Part shown: positions 29,725-42,187 of the stretch, one piece after another | How the letters are laid out: every line of letters begins with the position of its first letter | Numbering within the stretch: the first letter of the stretch is position 1 | NCBI RefSeq assembly: GCF_027580225.2 | Contig: NC_073346.2 | Location: forward strand, 9,326,001-9,390,000 | Reading direction: 5' to 3' | Length of the DNA stretch: 64,000 bases | Origin: Misgurnus anguillicaudatus | Taxonomy: Eukaryota; Chordata; Actinopteri; Cypriniformes; Cobitidae | Notes under the pieces: model-generated | What the model was told of the DNA's origin: nothing | Databases searched by the model: none | The model's input: the letters and a program-made list of their open reading frames with translations, nothing else | Translations under genes and position numbers: made by a program

Positions 29725-31084
29725 TATAGGGAGGAAAAAATATATTTAAATGCTTATGCATTCTTTCACAGATTTGGATGGGTAATAATGGGGTATGAAA
29801 TTCAGGTATTGGGTATTTAAATTACGTTTGAGCACGTGGTCGAATTTTACTTTCACTTTCGCGATCGTGCGAAAAGACGCAGTACAGGAAGCAATCCTTA
29901 ATGATTTGTCATGGATTTGTTGGGCAAATCCTCCAACTTCGTCCTGTCAGTCATTACTATCCTCACGTAAGAAAATGAAATCTCTCGCAGCAAGCTTTAA
30001 AGTATAGATTGTACGGGCAGTGAAGAGAGTGACTCTGTGCACAATCGCTCTTAAAGCGACAGTAGCCCCCGTTTTTCTGATCGAAAAAATGATCCAATCT
30101 GTAACTGGATGATCGAAACTGTGAGTTTTGTTACCCACTAAACCACTTTTAAATGGTGAGTATATCTGGTGTGGGGATGAGCAGGAAAAGTTGGTTTACA
30201 TGGAAATCCGTCTTTTTGTTTGTTAAAAAAACAACAGCATCAAAACAACAACAAGATTAGCAGATTAAACATTGTGGTTAGAGGCCCTATTGGCTTTGTA
30301 TTGGCAAAATTTGGCCTGTGGTAAAACTAATTGAATAAGCCTGTGCTATGCCCACAAAGTCAAGTGGCATTTTCTTATCTGTGACTTCAGTTAATATTTC
30401 AGATTCAGAATCTGATGTATAGATATTTCACTTCGGTTAGAAGAAAAATTTGTACTGATGATTGATATGTACTGAAAATGTATGTGTTATTTGTGTTTTG
30501 ATAGATGTTTTTTCTTAATATTCTACATTAAAAGTAATGTATGTTTTATTCGGGCTACTTGCATTCATTTCGGGCTACCAAAAACTGAAGAATGCCTGCC
30601 CGAAGGGCAACCAGGGATTTTGAAATTTTGCGAGCCCTGCCATGAATACAGCAAATGAAATGAATGTACATATGACAAAAAAGGCTGTTTATTATTCTGG
30701 CCGGTAAAAAAATATGCCTGGCTGGTGGATTTTTTCATCTACCAGTCCCCGTGGCAGGTGAGACAAAAAGTTAATTTCGGACCCTGTTGACATCACCGAT
30801 TTTAAATCACATCGTTAATAAATTGTTTTACATCATTATAGCCCAAAGTCTACCCTCCGTCCCAACTTTTTTTGAAAGGTGTTGCAGGCATCACATTACA
30901 AATGTGCCTACATTTTCCATGAAATATATATATTTTTTCATTTTCAACATTTGATATGTTGTCTGTACCCGTTTGGCAACTAAATATTAGTTTATGAGAT
31001 TTGCAGATTATTACATTTTGGTTTACATTTTACACAATGTCCCAACTTTTTTCTGTTTTGAGGTTGTATATACACACTACACTA

Positions 31085-32470
31085 TACTGCCGTCCAAAGC
31101 GAAAGCGCAGTAACTACACGCTTGGTCAAAATGGAGTTAAGGCTTGAAACGAGCTTTATGACATCTGTTCTGTCTTATGACAAAGTCTCTTAGTTAAATT
31201 TTGTCCCGTTTCAGAGAAATGAGGGTGTCAAAATTGCAGTAACTACAAAATCCATGCTAATACCAAGGCAAACCGCAGTAAGTGACGTTACTGCGTTCTG
31301 GCTTTGTTTCCCCGGCTTTGACACCGCAGATACTGCGGTTTTCCCCGATCGTAACACACAACAACAAACCAACCATGGCACAATGCCACGTCCAAATGAT
31401 GGTTGAACTCGCGTTAAAACGCAAATAAACAAATACGGGTCAGGAAGATAGCAAGATAATAACTCATACATAGGCAAATTACAGCTTTATAAGTAGTTAA
31501 CTAGCCAGCTGCTAGCAAGTTTTGACCTACCTGTGCTCGTCCATTGAAGGCAATATCCTCCGACAATAATGATATAATCCAATTCAGTCGCATTGGTGTT
31601 TGTTGATTCGAACATCTCTCCACTTTTTAGGCAGCTAATCCAATTGTATTGACAGGGGTTACTCCTTTGTTTGATAAGAGTCTGGTAAAGTTATTTTGTT
31701 AGGCAAAGTTAACGGCGCCCAGTCAACCTGACGAGGGCAGCCGGGGCCGGCAGAAAGCACGCTAGGTGAAAAAGTACACTTCCATAATAAGTGCTCTTTT
31801 TCCACAAACTAATTTTGTAGGCTACTTAATATTAAAACATTTTGTTTAGTACTTCTTAAGCTATAATCTTAAGAATATCTAAGTTTACATAACTGTGCTA
31901 CTTTGAGACAACATGAAAATTAACTAAAATGGGCATACTGTTAGTTACAATAATGTCTTTGGGACAAACATGTTCTTCTATTTTTAACTTGTGTTAATTT
32001 TTAACTACTGTTTTTAAAGCAAACCTCGTATAATGTAAATTAATAAATAAAAATTAATAAAATGAGTAAAATACTCTGTGGTAAAAGGAGCATTTTTAGC
32101 ATTCACAACATGCAAACATCAATAAAACTATTACAGTTATCAAAAACAATCAAAATGTATTAAGAAGCATGAGAAAAAGTTGAGTGAACACATTTAATTC
32201 GTAGATACTGCACTGTGCTATTGCAATAGTGCTTTAGTTGTTAAAGGTCATCCAAAGGCAGAGTGCAGTATCTGCATTTTGAGAGTCAAGGGTCACATCG
32301 GTGGTCATGTTTTTTTTCTATAAAAATTTCTTCCTAACAAGGCATTACATGAATGCATTACCACTAATCTACCCACAACATGTTTGGCTGGCTAGTGTAA
32401 AAACTTTAAAGCCATTTTTCTCAGTTTCAGTGTTTGCGTAGATACTGCACTCTGCCTTTGGAGGGCAGTA
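31085..32470. mobile_element. Terminal-inverted-repeat element with TACTGCCNTCCAAAG ends
   Basis: The left end TACTGCCGTCCAAAGCGAAA matches the reverse of the right end (TACTGCCCTCCAAAGGCAGA). A further copy of the terminal motif (CCAAAGGCAGAGTGCAGTAT) lies at about 32250, near the right end but in the left-end orientation. Flanking TA is possible. No transposase frame; family not identified. Confidence 0.65.
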
Positions 32471-33961
32471 TATTTCATACACTGTAATGTGTTGTAGTGT
32501 TTTTAGCCTGCATGAAGTATTATTATTATTACTATTATTAACTTTGTATTTTTAATATAGTTGTCAAAGATGGTCTATAAAGTATAAAAATCAAGTTGAA
32601 CATACAGGAGTGGTTTCCTGGACAGGGATTAGACTAATCCTAGACTAAAATAAATGTAAGAGCTGTCCAAACTGAAAACAACTTGCTTCTTAAAATACAT
32701 CAGAGCCCTTTTTTTAGCATCAAAATGCACACCAGTAATGTTTTTAGTAAGACATGTTTGTTCAAACTAGTTATATTTTCTAATTAAACTAAGGTCTAGT
32801 CCTGGTTTATGCTAATCCCCGTCTGGGAAACCACCCCAAAGCATTTTGGATCACATGACATCTTAATCCTGTTTGTTGTATACAATCAAACTTTTTCTTG
32901 TAGAATTATTACATTGAGCAGTGTGATTTTCCTAAGTCAAACTTAATACACTAAACATCACACTGACCATATTCAAGACTCTCACATAAGTTGATGTATT
33001 TTGTATTTGAGTATTTTATTTTTTTATTTGTTTAAGATTTTTTAACTGATTGTTCATTTTATACGTACAATAAAAAGTTTTTAACACATATATTCCAAAG
33101 TATATATATTTCTTTTTACAAATAATTTATTTAATATATGCACTATATTTTAAATGATCAATAAATGATAGCCTGAATCCTTTCAGTGAGGGCAGTCGAC
33201 TTCATTCATGCTAAAATTAAAGTAGTTGAATTATCTTAACTTGTTTTTGAATCATAAATCCACAAATGTTGCTAGCAGTAGTTATTTGTTATATGACACA
33301 GTCAACTAAAATGGCAGAATATTCAGAGGTCTACACTACAAAAATTCAGTCAACAATAGCCTACTTATAACACCAACATTTACATTTGTAACATCCAAAT
33401 AATTACTTTGTTATGTCCCAAGGTGGTCAGGGAAATAACACATTTTATTTTTTAATAATATCTTATCAGAAAGAGTATACATGCCAGTGACAAGGAAGAC
33501 AAAGGCACAACAATACAATACGATACAACAGGTGATTTATAATTTACATTGTGTGGGTATATGGTGAATAAGTGATAACAGTGACACTATGCAACATTAA
33601 CAATTTAAGATTTTTACAAAGCCAGGGAAGAAGAGATGCAAGCGTTGCCAAAGGAAATATACTTAAATTAAAAACACAGCTATACATTAACAAAGAGAAA
33701 ACAGAGATCCTCAGCATCAATGATGACCAAACTCAACTACTCACAAAACATTTGTGGCGTTCTTAACTGTTGTCAGCTTCTCCCAAAAAACCATTAGCCA
33801 GCCCGATGCTAACATTAAACAACCAATTTTTACTTTCATTTCATATTCTCCTAAAACTTTTCCAGGCCATAGACATTCAGGCTAGATTTAGTGCTACCGA
33901 CACCCTTGATCCAAGTCATATTTTACGGTAAAGAAATAAAATATAATTGAATGGTTGTGAA
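32471..33961. other. AT-rich, no gene recognised
   Basis: No ORF, inverted repeat or tandem array stands out in this stretch. Confidence 0.4.
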
Positions 33962-34084
33962 TTAAAGGTATAGCGGAAGATTTTCCCGAATTATTTAAAA
34001 GAACCGCCTCTCCATATTTTTTAAAAAATGCACACGCAACACTCTCCCTCCTCCCGATAGCGAACGCCTGTTAAACGCGTGCAC

Positions 34085-34115
<31 letters not shown>

Positions 34116-34641
34116 CATGCAGGAGCTCAGTTCTTCTCTTCATTCTGTTTACAAGTTGCTGTCGGCATGTTTATCGTGTCTGTGCGGTTCGTGACTCGTG
34201 CCAGGGCTAGCATCGCTAATCATAGCTTACATCAACTTTACTAGCAGTGATTTTAAATGGATTTCTCCAAATAGCATGACAAAATGTACCTTTTCAGTAG
34301 AAACTTCGCGTGGGAAGCCCAACCTGTCATTTTAGCTCACGCCAGTGGCCAGCGTGTGAAATAGTATCCCATAAACACTCTGCTCTTGTTTCTTTCTTTA
34401 TAGTCCTTTCTCTTCTTGTCATACAATTTGTAGACACTTTTTCTCTGGCGACCCTCAGACATTTTGAAAAAAAACACAGTGAGAACGCGACCTTCAATTA
34501 ATGGCATGTGCAGAAAGCGAACCTAGAGCCGAGCACGTACGACGGTTATACGTCAACATATAATCAGAATGATTGACATCTGGGATGACCAATAATAGAG
34601 GTGATCCACCCGGAAACGAAAATCTTCCACTATACCTTTAA
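33962..34641. mobile_element. TTAA-flanked MITE with a (GA)n tract
   Basis: Starts TTAAAGGTATAGCGGAAGAT and ends ATCTTCCACTATACCTTTAA, an imperfect inverted repeat ending in TTAA. It contains a (GA)n run at about 34087-34114. No transposase. Confidence 0.8.
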
Positions 34642-34894
34642 TTTTCATATGATGATAAAGTATTTGTGCATTGTTACATGCTTTTCATGACAATTACTTT
34701 TTACTATAAGCTGATGACATCCAGTGCATTTTTGTACTACATGTATTCATTTCAAAAAGGTTCTTTCACAAAGACTTTACACTTACACAGAAAAGGTAAT
34801 AAATGACACTGGTGCACTTTGTAAGTACACAGACAAATAGCTAACAGCTTGTGAAATCAGACGAGTGTGGCGTAGGCTGCTGATAGGTTATGTC

Positions 34895-35146
34895 TCACCT
34901 CCTCACTGTTAGGGTCAATCCATCAATGAGTCCCACAGCATGGCTGGCCTGATAGCATTGTGTACCGTATAAATAGGGTTTTGTTTGTGACTCCATTGCC
35001 CTTTCCTTACCTCCATTTAGAGAAGAGGATCGTGGAGCATCAGCACAAATGGACAGCAAGAAGAATAGAGCAATTCCTCCTGGGATGATAATGTCAAAAA
35101 AGGAGGGTACAGAATAAAAGAATGACAGATAAACCAACACATTCAT
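34895..35146 (-). CDS. Possible small membrane-protein exon (weak)
   Basis: The minus-strand frame begins MNVLVYLSFFYSVPSFFDII and continues through a strongly hydrophobic stretch (IIPGGIALFFLLSICA) before SSSLNGGK. A GTAAGG donor-like site follows the AATGGAG codons near 35013, so the real exon, if any, would end there. I do not recognise the protein and found no partner exon. It may be chance. Confidence 0.15.
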   Translation of the reverse strand: MNVLVYLSFFYSVPSFFDIIIPGGIALFFLLSICADAPRSSSLNGGKERAMESQTKPYLYGTQCYQASHAVGLIDGLTLTVRR

Positions 35147-35564
35147 GATAGTGACTCAACTTCTCCTTGCCTATTGACCATGACATGTCCATCAAACCAG
35201 AAGTTTGTTTTATACATTATCCCATTGGAAGTAAACAAGGTTAAAATGCTTAGTAAATTGATAGACCGTTACCGTGTTTTCTTTTTTTGTTTTGTTTTTA
35301 AGAGCCATTAGCATTTACAAGTATAAGCATAAGGCATTACATTTTTGGATTTACACAAATTTGGCAGACACTTTTATTCAAAATGACTTACAGTGCATTC
35401 AAGCGATACAGTTTTTTTCAGTATGTGTTTTTTGAGATCAAACCCATGATATTTGTGCTGCTAACACAATGCTCAGTTGCTACAATGCTACAATGAGAAA
35501 TTTGAACTACAGGAACTTATATTTTGTATTAGTGGAAGGAAAATTATTATTTTACATAGCATTT

Positions 35565-36015
35565 TATTGGTCAATAACATAGACTGTCAAAAAATGGACA
35601 ATACGTCTCCATAGACTTTTATTGTAAAAAAAAAACGAGCCAAAATATCTCAAAAATGGTGGCTGACATCTTGCATCAATGATGTCATTTGGAGCCAGGG
35701 TCTGTGCAGTAGTAATCATTAGGTGGAGCCGCAGTGTCAAGGCCCCGCCCTTATTCACGTTTTACTCAATCACAAATTATGTCATCACACCTAATTTAAA
35801 TAAACCAAACAAAAATTATAAGAAAAACAAACACAAGATTTCGTTCCGTTGGATAAAAAACCCAATGTAAAGTGTAAATTGATTTTTTTTAGTTCACGTC
35901 AAGCTCACGTTTCATTTATTTATGGGTGGGGCTTAAAGATAATTTTGATCGCCCCCTGGAGACTTATACTGCAGGTGGCCTGCAGGGGGAGATCAAAATG
36001 AAAGAATACAAAATT
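35565..36015. repeat. Probable teleost repeat fragment
   Basis: CATAGACTGTCAAAAAATGG and the following GGAGCCGCAGTGTCAAGGCC region recall a fish repeat with CATAGACT ends. The boundaries are unclear. Confidence 0.35.
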
Positions 36016-36048
36016 GCATATTTTGGTTTATTTGATATGTTCATTGTA

Positions 36049-36724
36049 GCTGTGTCCCAATTCAAGGGCTGCAACCTTATGAGCATTCGACCTTAAAAGG
36101 TGAGCACTCTGTCTTTCAAGGTGGAAGCCTCAGAAGTTCGCGAAGAGAACTGAAATGAGACGGTCTAACCTTCGGAGGACTAATAATTGGCGTCACCTGC
36201 TGCACGCGCCCACCGCGCCTGTCAGCAGGACACAGTGAGACGTTTCTGACTTATTAAAATAAATATGAAATCAGAAAAATATTAATTTATTTTAGAAAAT
36301 ATGACACGTTGATGTAGATTAAACTATTCAACAGTATATCAAATTAATCAACCTTAGAAATATATGCAACATAAAAATAATAATATTAACACAAAACACA
36401 AATTATAATACTAAAACAGTGACAAGAATTTTTTTTCTGATAAATACACTTTTATTTAATAAAGGTTTTAATTGTTTTTTTCGATGATCCAGCCGTTATA
36501 TGCAGCCGTTGCAGACGCGCAATGACTCTTGGGATATCCTCGGCTGTTAAGGGTCCATTTGTTCTATCCTTAAAAGCGTGGAGAAATGAGGACGCATTTT
36601 GAGGCTTTATTTTAAGCATCCTTTGAATTAGGACAGCCTTACTAGCCTTCAGTAGCGATGCTGTGACGCAGTCGGTCTTAAAATACGTCCTTAGAAGGTC
36701 GCAGCCTTTGAATTGGGACACAGC
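36049..36724. mobile_element. MITE with GCTGTGTCCCAATTCAA ends
   Basis: Starts GCTGTGTCCCAATTCAAGGG and ends TTTGAATTGGGACACAGC. The terminal inverted repeat extends into a GCAGCC / GGCTGC part. The minus-strand ORF inside has no recognised content. Confidence 0.8.
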
Positions 36725-38202
36725 CTTTGTCAACTTTGCATTAAGATGAGTTCAAAACCAACTGATGTTAAAATAACATTGCAGATATAAATCGCTCTGC
36801 CTGCCATAAATCGCACTTTAATGACAGCCTTTCAATCTCTGATATTTAATGATGTACTTCACGGGTTCTGGCACAGCCATCTAATTTCATTTTGCTGGGG
36901 CATATTTTACATGTATGTACGCGGAAACGCATGTTTCGTCACAAATGACTGCGAAATGCGTCCAATCCAATCACTCAACATGGGCAGTAAATAACATATT
37001 ATTAAACACATAGAATAAAGGCTCTGCATGCAAGAATTATTCTGCTGTCAGATGTCAGAGGTAAAGCCACAAGCCTCCATAAATTAACTATATAAGAAAA
37101 AGCCTCTGAGTAGAGACATGGACCATTATGTCACACCATTAAGACAATATAAGGGCTTGAGCACCTGTGGTTACCATGCATATTGAGGATATTCATCTTG
37201 TAGACGAATATAGTGCCAAGAAATGATACCGGATGATAGGACTTAAATATACAGAACTGAAAATAAGTGTGCATACTGTAAGGATGGAAGTCAAGTTTTT
37301 GATACATTTTGGTAGGTGTACTGGAGTACAGTTAAATAAACATAAAATGTACAGTCATGTAAAAATGCATCGTGATCACATGTACTAATGTAGTTCATAA
37401 ACTACGAATGCCTATAAAACTCCTGGATGTGTCCTTTGTGTTCGGACTCAGTGGAACACTGTCATGTTTATGAGGTTAATGTCGCACTGAAACATTATTC
37501 ACACTTTTCCCTGATAAGATTTTGAGCTGTTACCAGGGGAGCATATTACCAAGCTTCCGTGCTTTTCCAGCAGCATTTCATTGGATATATTTTTACCGAT
37601 GAGGTGAAGGGTCAGGCCAGGCAATTTGAACATAGGCCAACAAAACCTGTTCAATCACATAGTAAATGTTTCCATATATCGCCAAGTCCTTGAACTCTGG
37701 TGGTCACCTAAGAAAAATTCATTCATTTTTTAGTGTACTTTCACATCTAATAGAATTTCTTATGACAGTATGCCTATGGCCATGCTTTCCTGTATGATTT
37801 TAGCCTCAGTATTTACTTAAGTCAAACAAAACAAATGATATTTCTCTGGAGTGTCCAACAGCACTGTGTGTGTTTGTCCTTTAATAGATGCCTAGAAAAA
37901 TAAATAAATGAACAGAGTGCAAAGAAATGTGTGTAATGTTTTAAAAGAGGTCTTGCATCAGAGGTGTGACCTTCTTCCCGATGAATCAAAGATGTCTTCT
38001 GTCAGGCCAGGGAAATGAAAAATGGCTATCAGTAGCCCAGGAGACCCACGCTGTTCTCCCGTGACATGTGGCAGCCGGGTCTATTTCACAGAGGAAACAC
38101 TAGGCAAATGAAAACTTAATATATATGTTAATGAAAGCAAGCATCACCACATAAAACAGCACATGAACTTACACAGAGGTCAAAAGAAATCAGTTTCTCA
38201 GT
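36725..38202. other. No gene recognised
   Basis: Mixed-composition sequence without recognisable ORFs or repeats. Confidence 0.4.
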
Positions 38203-38291
38203 TCATTCTATCTATCTATTTATCTATCTATCTCTCATATGGACATCATCTATCCATCCATCCATCTGGTTTTTTGGATGTTCACCCTCAC

Positions 38292-38386
<95 letters not shown>

Positions 38387-38574
38387 GTTATTTGTCTCTT
38401 TTGCAAGTTTACCATCACCCTATCTGTCTGTCTGTCTGTCTGTCTGTCTAGTTATCTCATATGTCCATCATCTATCTATCCATCTGGTTGTTTTTGCATG
38501 TTTACCCTCATCTATCTATCCATCCATCCATTCATCTGGTTGTTTGTCTCTTTTGCATGTTTACTATCACCCTA

Positions 38575-38620
<46 letters not shown>

Positions 38621-38903
38621 CGTACGTCCTTCCATCCATCCATCCATCTATCCATCCATCCATCTGGTTGTTTGTCTCATTTACATGTTCTATTTGGCTG
38701 TATGTCTTTTTTACATGTTCACCCTTACCCTATCTGTCCATCCGTCTGCCTAATTTATTTGGTTGTTTGTGTCCTTTGCATGTTTACAATCACCCTATCT
38801 GTCTGTCTGTCTGTCCATCCCTCCATTCATCCAACCATCTAGTTGTTTGTCTCTTTTCCATACATACATACATACATCTGGTTGTTTTGCATGTTTACCC
38901 TCA

Positions 38904-38934
<31 letters not shown>

Positions 38935-39415
38935 CTTTTGCATGTTTACCATCACCTGTCCATCCGTCTGTCCATCCATCCATCCATCCATCCATCCATC
39001 TATCCATCTGGTTGTATGTCTCCTTTGCATGTTTACCATCACCCTATCTGTGTGTCTGTCTGTCTGTCTGTCTATCCATGGTTGTATGTCTTTTTTACAT
39101 GTTCACCCTTCCCCTATCTGTCCATCCGTCTATCTAATTTATTTGCTTGTATGTCTCCTTTGCATGTTTACCATCACCCTATCTGTCTGTCTGTCCATCC
39201 CTCCATCCATCCATCCATCCGGTTGTCTGTCTGTCCATTCATGAATCCATCCATCTGGTTGTATGTCTCTTTTGCATGTTCACCCTTATCCATCTATGTC
39301 TGTCTGTCCGTCCGCCTGTACGTCCAATTTATTTGGTTTTATGTCTTCTTGCATGTTTACCATCATCTATCTATGTCTGTCTGTCTGTCTGTCTGTCGTC
39401 TGTCTATTTGGTTGT
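38203..39415. repeat. Composite tetranucleotide satellite, (TCTA)n/(TCTG)n/(TCCA)n with a spacer unit
   Basis: Runs of TATC (about 38295-38385), TGTC/TCTG (for example 38421-38450 and 38575-38615) and CATC/TCCA alternate with a recurring spacer such as TCTTTTGCATGTTTACCATC followed by ACCCTATCTGTCTG. The spacer recurs at least nine times. Several frames stay open for over 100 codons because the units lack stop codons; these are not genes. Confidence 0.95.
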
Positions 39416-40842
39416 CCGTCTTCACCCTCAAGAAAAATCATTCATCCGAATCCAGATAGGCCAAAAAAATGTAGGTGCAGTGATTGACTTTGATTGACAG
39501 TCTGATCAACCTATGTCACATGAAATAAAGAGCAGTGGGTGTGACCTCATTCACTTCATTGTTATCCTTTATGACACATTTCAGTTGTGTCATTTTACTC
39601 AAGAAGACACTGATATAAAAATTCAGATACAAAAAAATCTTCTTCATTGATTGACGCTATGCTTTGCTCTCACAGTGTAACTTTCCCACAATTAGTTTTC
39701 TGGTAAATATTCTGTATTTTTCTATTCAGAGGACGAACCTAAAGTCAAAGCTGTGCTACTTTCAACGGGTTGGAGTCCCAATGTCATTTCTCTTGACTTC
39801 TAATTTAGAAAACACAAGACAGTGAAAATGAAAATGTGTGTGTGTGAAAGAGTAAGATCTCGGAGGTCTGCACAAAACACACTGCAATGACCTCAACTGT
39901 TTGCTCGTGAATAATGGAGACTATTAGTCTGTTGGTACTACCGATTCAGAGAAGCAGTCATTCTGGTCCAGGCTTCCTGCTACACTAGACAGTGATGTGT
40001 TGACCCGTTTTGCATACTTCGCCCTCAAAGCTGTGTGGCTAGTACAGAAGGTTAAGTGGGAAGGGTAGGAATGGCTCTATTTGTTACAGTAATGTCCCTT
40101 GCGGTAATATTCATTACCCTTGTGATGGTGTTTGTGTGGAGTGCATCATTTATTCCTGCCTTTTTTATCCAAACATATGAATGTAGATGGCCATTATTCG
40201 TTTCCCATTACCCTGACTGTTGCCATCATTACCTGTTTCAGTCCTAATTTAATCACTGGAGATCAGATAACTGGATCAATCTTTTATTAGGTCGAATGAG
40301 TTCCCGTAGGTGAGCTTTGAAGACATCCACAGACTTTTCAGGCATAATTTTTATATAAAAAGAAAATCTTTCATGCAATTTCATGTTCGTTGGTCTTTTA
40401 AAAGCAAGGAACTCACAAGTAAGGACATTAGGGATTGAGTCATTGACATTGGCTTTTGTGAGGTATATAATAACAATGAGACAAGGAGTATAAATTGTTG
40501 AACAAACCTTATTGCATAATACTATAAGGAATATTCCAGGTTAAATGTGATGTAAAAATCTATAATCTGCATCTGTGGCTTAATGTGAACATGACATTAC
40601 TAGGCACTGCTAGTAAAAGTTCAGATGTCACACTCTTTGGAAATTGGAAGTTTTATTTTTTTAAACACTCTGGAGATTACCTCTAAGGCATCTACTCATT
40701 TTTCCAAACTAAATGTGAAAAGTAATTTAGCTGAATAGCCTTCTATTTATTAATAGTTTGTTAGGATAGGACAATATTTGGCCGATATACAACAATTTGA
40801 AAATCTGAGGGGGCAAAAAAATCAATATATTGAGAAAATCGC
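39416..40842. other. No gene recognised
   Basis: A short hydrophobic ORF (40056-40247) has no domain, splice or neighbour support. No repeat seen. Confidence 0.4.
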
Positions 40843-40962
40843 CTTTAAAGGTTCTTTCGTGATCCCATTTTTTTCAAACATTAGTTGGTGTGTAATGTTG
40901 CTGTTAGAGCATAAATAATACTGCAAAATGATAAAGCTCAAAGTTCAATGCCAAACAATATA

Positions 40963-42187
40963 CACTTACCTAAAGGATTATTAGGAACACCTGTACAATT
41001 TCTCATAAATGCAATTATCTAATCAACCAATCACAAGGCAGTTGCTTCAATGCATTTAGGGGTGTGGTCCTGGTCAAGACAATCTCCTGAACTCCAAAGT
41101 GAATATCAGAATGGGAAAGAAAGGTGATTTAAGCAATTTTGAGCGAGGCATGATTGTTGGTGGAAGACGGGCCGGTCTGAGTATTTCAAAATCTGCTAAG
41201 TTACTGGGATTTTCCCGCATTTTCAATCATTTCTATGGTTTACAAAAAATGGTGTGAAAAGGGAAAAACATCCAGTATGCGGCAGTGCTGTGGCCGAAAA
41301 TGCCTTGTTGATGCTAGAGGTCAGAGGAGAATGGGCCGACTGATTCAAGCTGATAGAAGAGCAACTTTGACTGAAATAACCACTCGTTACAACCGAGGTA
41401 TGCAGCAAAGCATTTGTGAAGCCACAACACGCACAACCTTGAGGTGGATGGGCTACAACAGCAGAAGACCCCACCGGGTACCACTCATCTCCACTACAAA
41501 TAGAAAAAAGAGGCTAAAATTTGCACAAGCTTACCAAAACTGAACAGTTGAAGACTGGAAAAATGTTGCCTGGTCTGATGAGTCTCGATTTCTGTTGAGA
41601 CATTCAGATGGTAGAGTCAGAATTTGGCGTAAACAGAATGAGAACATGGATCCATCATGCCCTGTTACCACTGTGCAGGCTGGTGGTGGTGTTGTAATGG
41701 TGTGGGGGGTGTTTTCTTGGTACACTTTAGGCCCCTTAATGCCAATTGGGCATCGTTTAAATGCCTCGGCCTACCTGAGCATTGTTTCTGGCCATGTCCA
41801 TCCCTTTATGACCACCATGTACCCATCCTCTGATGGCTACTTCCAGCAGGATAATGCACCATGTAACAAAGCTCAAATCATTTCAAATTGGTTTCTTGAA
41901 CATGACAATAAGTTCACTGTACTAAAATGTCCCCCACAGTCACCCGATCTTAACCTAATAGAGCATCTTTGGGATGTGGTGGAACGGGAGCTTCATGCCC
42001 TGGATGTGCATCCCACAAATCTCCATCAACTGCAAGATGCTATCCTATCAATATGTGCCAACATTTCTAAAGAATTCTTTCAGCACCTTGTTGAACCAAT
42101 GCCATGTAGAATTAAGGCAGTTCTGAAGGTGAAAGGGGGTCAAACACATTATTAGTATGGTGTTCCTGATAATCCTTTAGGTGAGTG
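40963..42187 (+). mobile_element. Tc1-like transposon, nearly full length (1225 bp)
   Basis: Ends are CACTTACCTAAAGGATTATT and, in reverse, CACTCACCTAAAGGATTATC, about 30-bp inverted repeats, each flanked by TA (40961-40962 and 42188-42189). It carries a transposase gene with one frameshift and one stop. The same family recurs, inverted, at 55171-59627. Confidence 0.95.
41111..42155 (+). pseudogene. Tc1-like transposase, recently broken
   Basis: ATG at 41111 opens GKKGDLSNFERGMIVGGRRA (N-terminal helix-turn-helix). A one-base frameshift occurs near 41215-41235, after which the frame runs to a TGA at 41541-41543 and resumes in the same frame to 42155. The catalytic DDE domain is otherwise complete: first Asp in WSDESRF, second in FQQDNAPC, Glu in SPDLNLIEHLWD. 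The length fits the roughly 340-aa family. Only two lesions suggest young inactivation. The encoded protein would be truncated and inactive. Confidence 0.9.

Larger units (their letters stand above)
28184..30786. mobile_element. hAT-like element inserted in the Tc1-like transposon
   Basis: Ends are CAGGGGCCGAAATTAAC and, in reverse, CAGGGTCCGAAATTAAC. TTGACATC is repeated exactly at 28176-28183 and 30787-30794. No transposase of its own was recognised. It is itself split by the element at 28501-29724. Just inside both ends there is short sequence with GCCAGTGTGGCGGGT-like complementarity. Confidence 0.9.
27411..31066 (-). mobile_element. Decayed Tc1-like transposon, split by a hAT
   Basis: The 5' end (right side on this strand) is at about 31066 with a flanking TA, and carries the GTCCCAACTTTTTT motif twice, typical of a common fish Tc1-like family. 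Transposase fragments lie on the minus strand at 27999-28202 (GRGSPVCQETHEKIIEKFKK), 27671-27853 (RVLWSDESVFEL, first catalytic Asp) and 27411-27587 (MVWGSVSATGKGNLHF, FQQDNS, second Asp). Homology stops near 27411 at a poly-T tract, so the third catalytic residue and the 3' end are missing. The hAT at 28184-30786 lies upstream of the coding part. Confidence 0.8.

Noticed and set aside
36452..36733. 93-aa minus ORF
   Set aside because: It lies in the right half of a MITE and includes its terminal repeat; no domain.
38163..39459. Overlapping 196-aa and 332-aa frames in the tetranucleotide array
   Set aside because: They are built from SIYL, SVCL and HPSI repeats encoded by stop-free tetranucleotides, with open frames on both strands. 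There is no domain or splice context.
40056..40247. Small hydrophobic ORF as a membrane protein gene
   Set aside because: Hydrophobic by AT/GT composition; no family, exon borders or neighbours.
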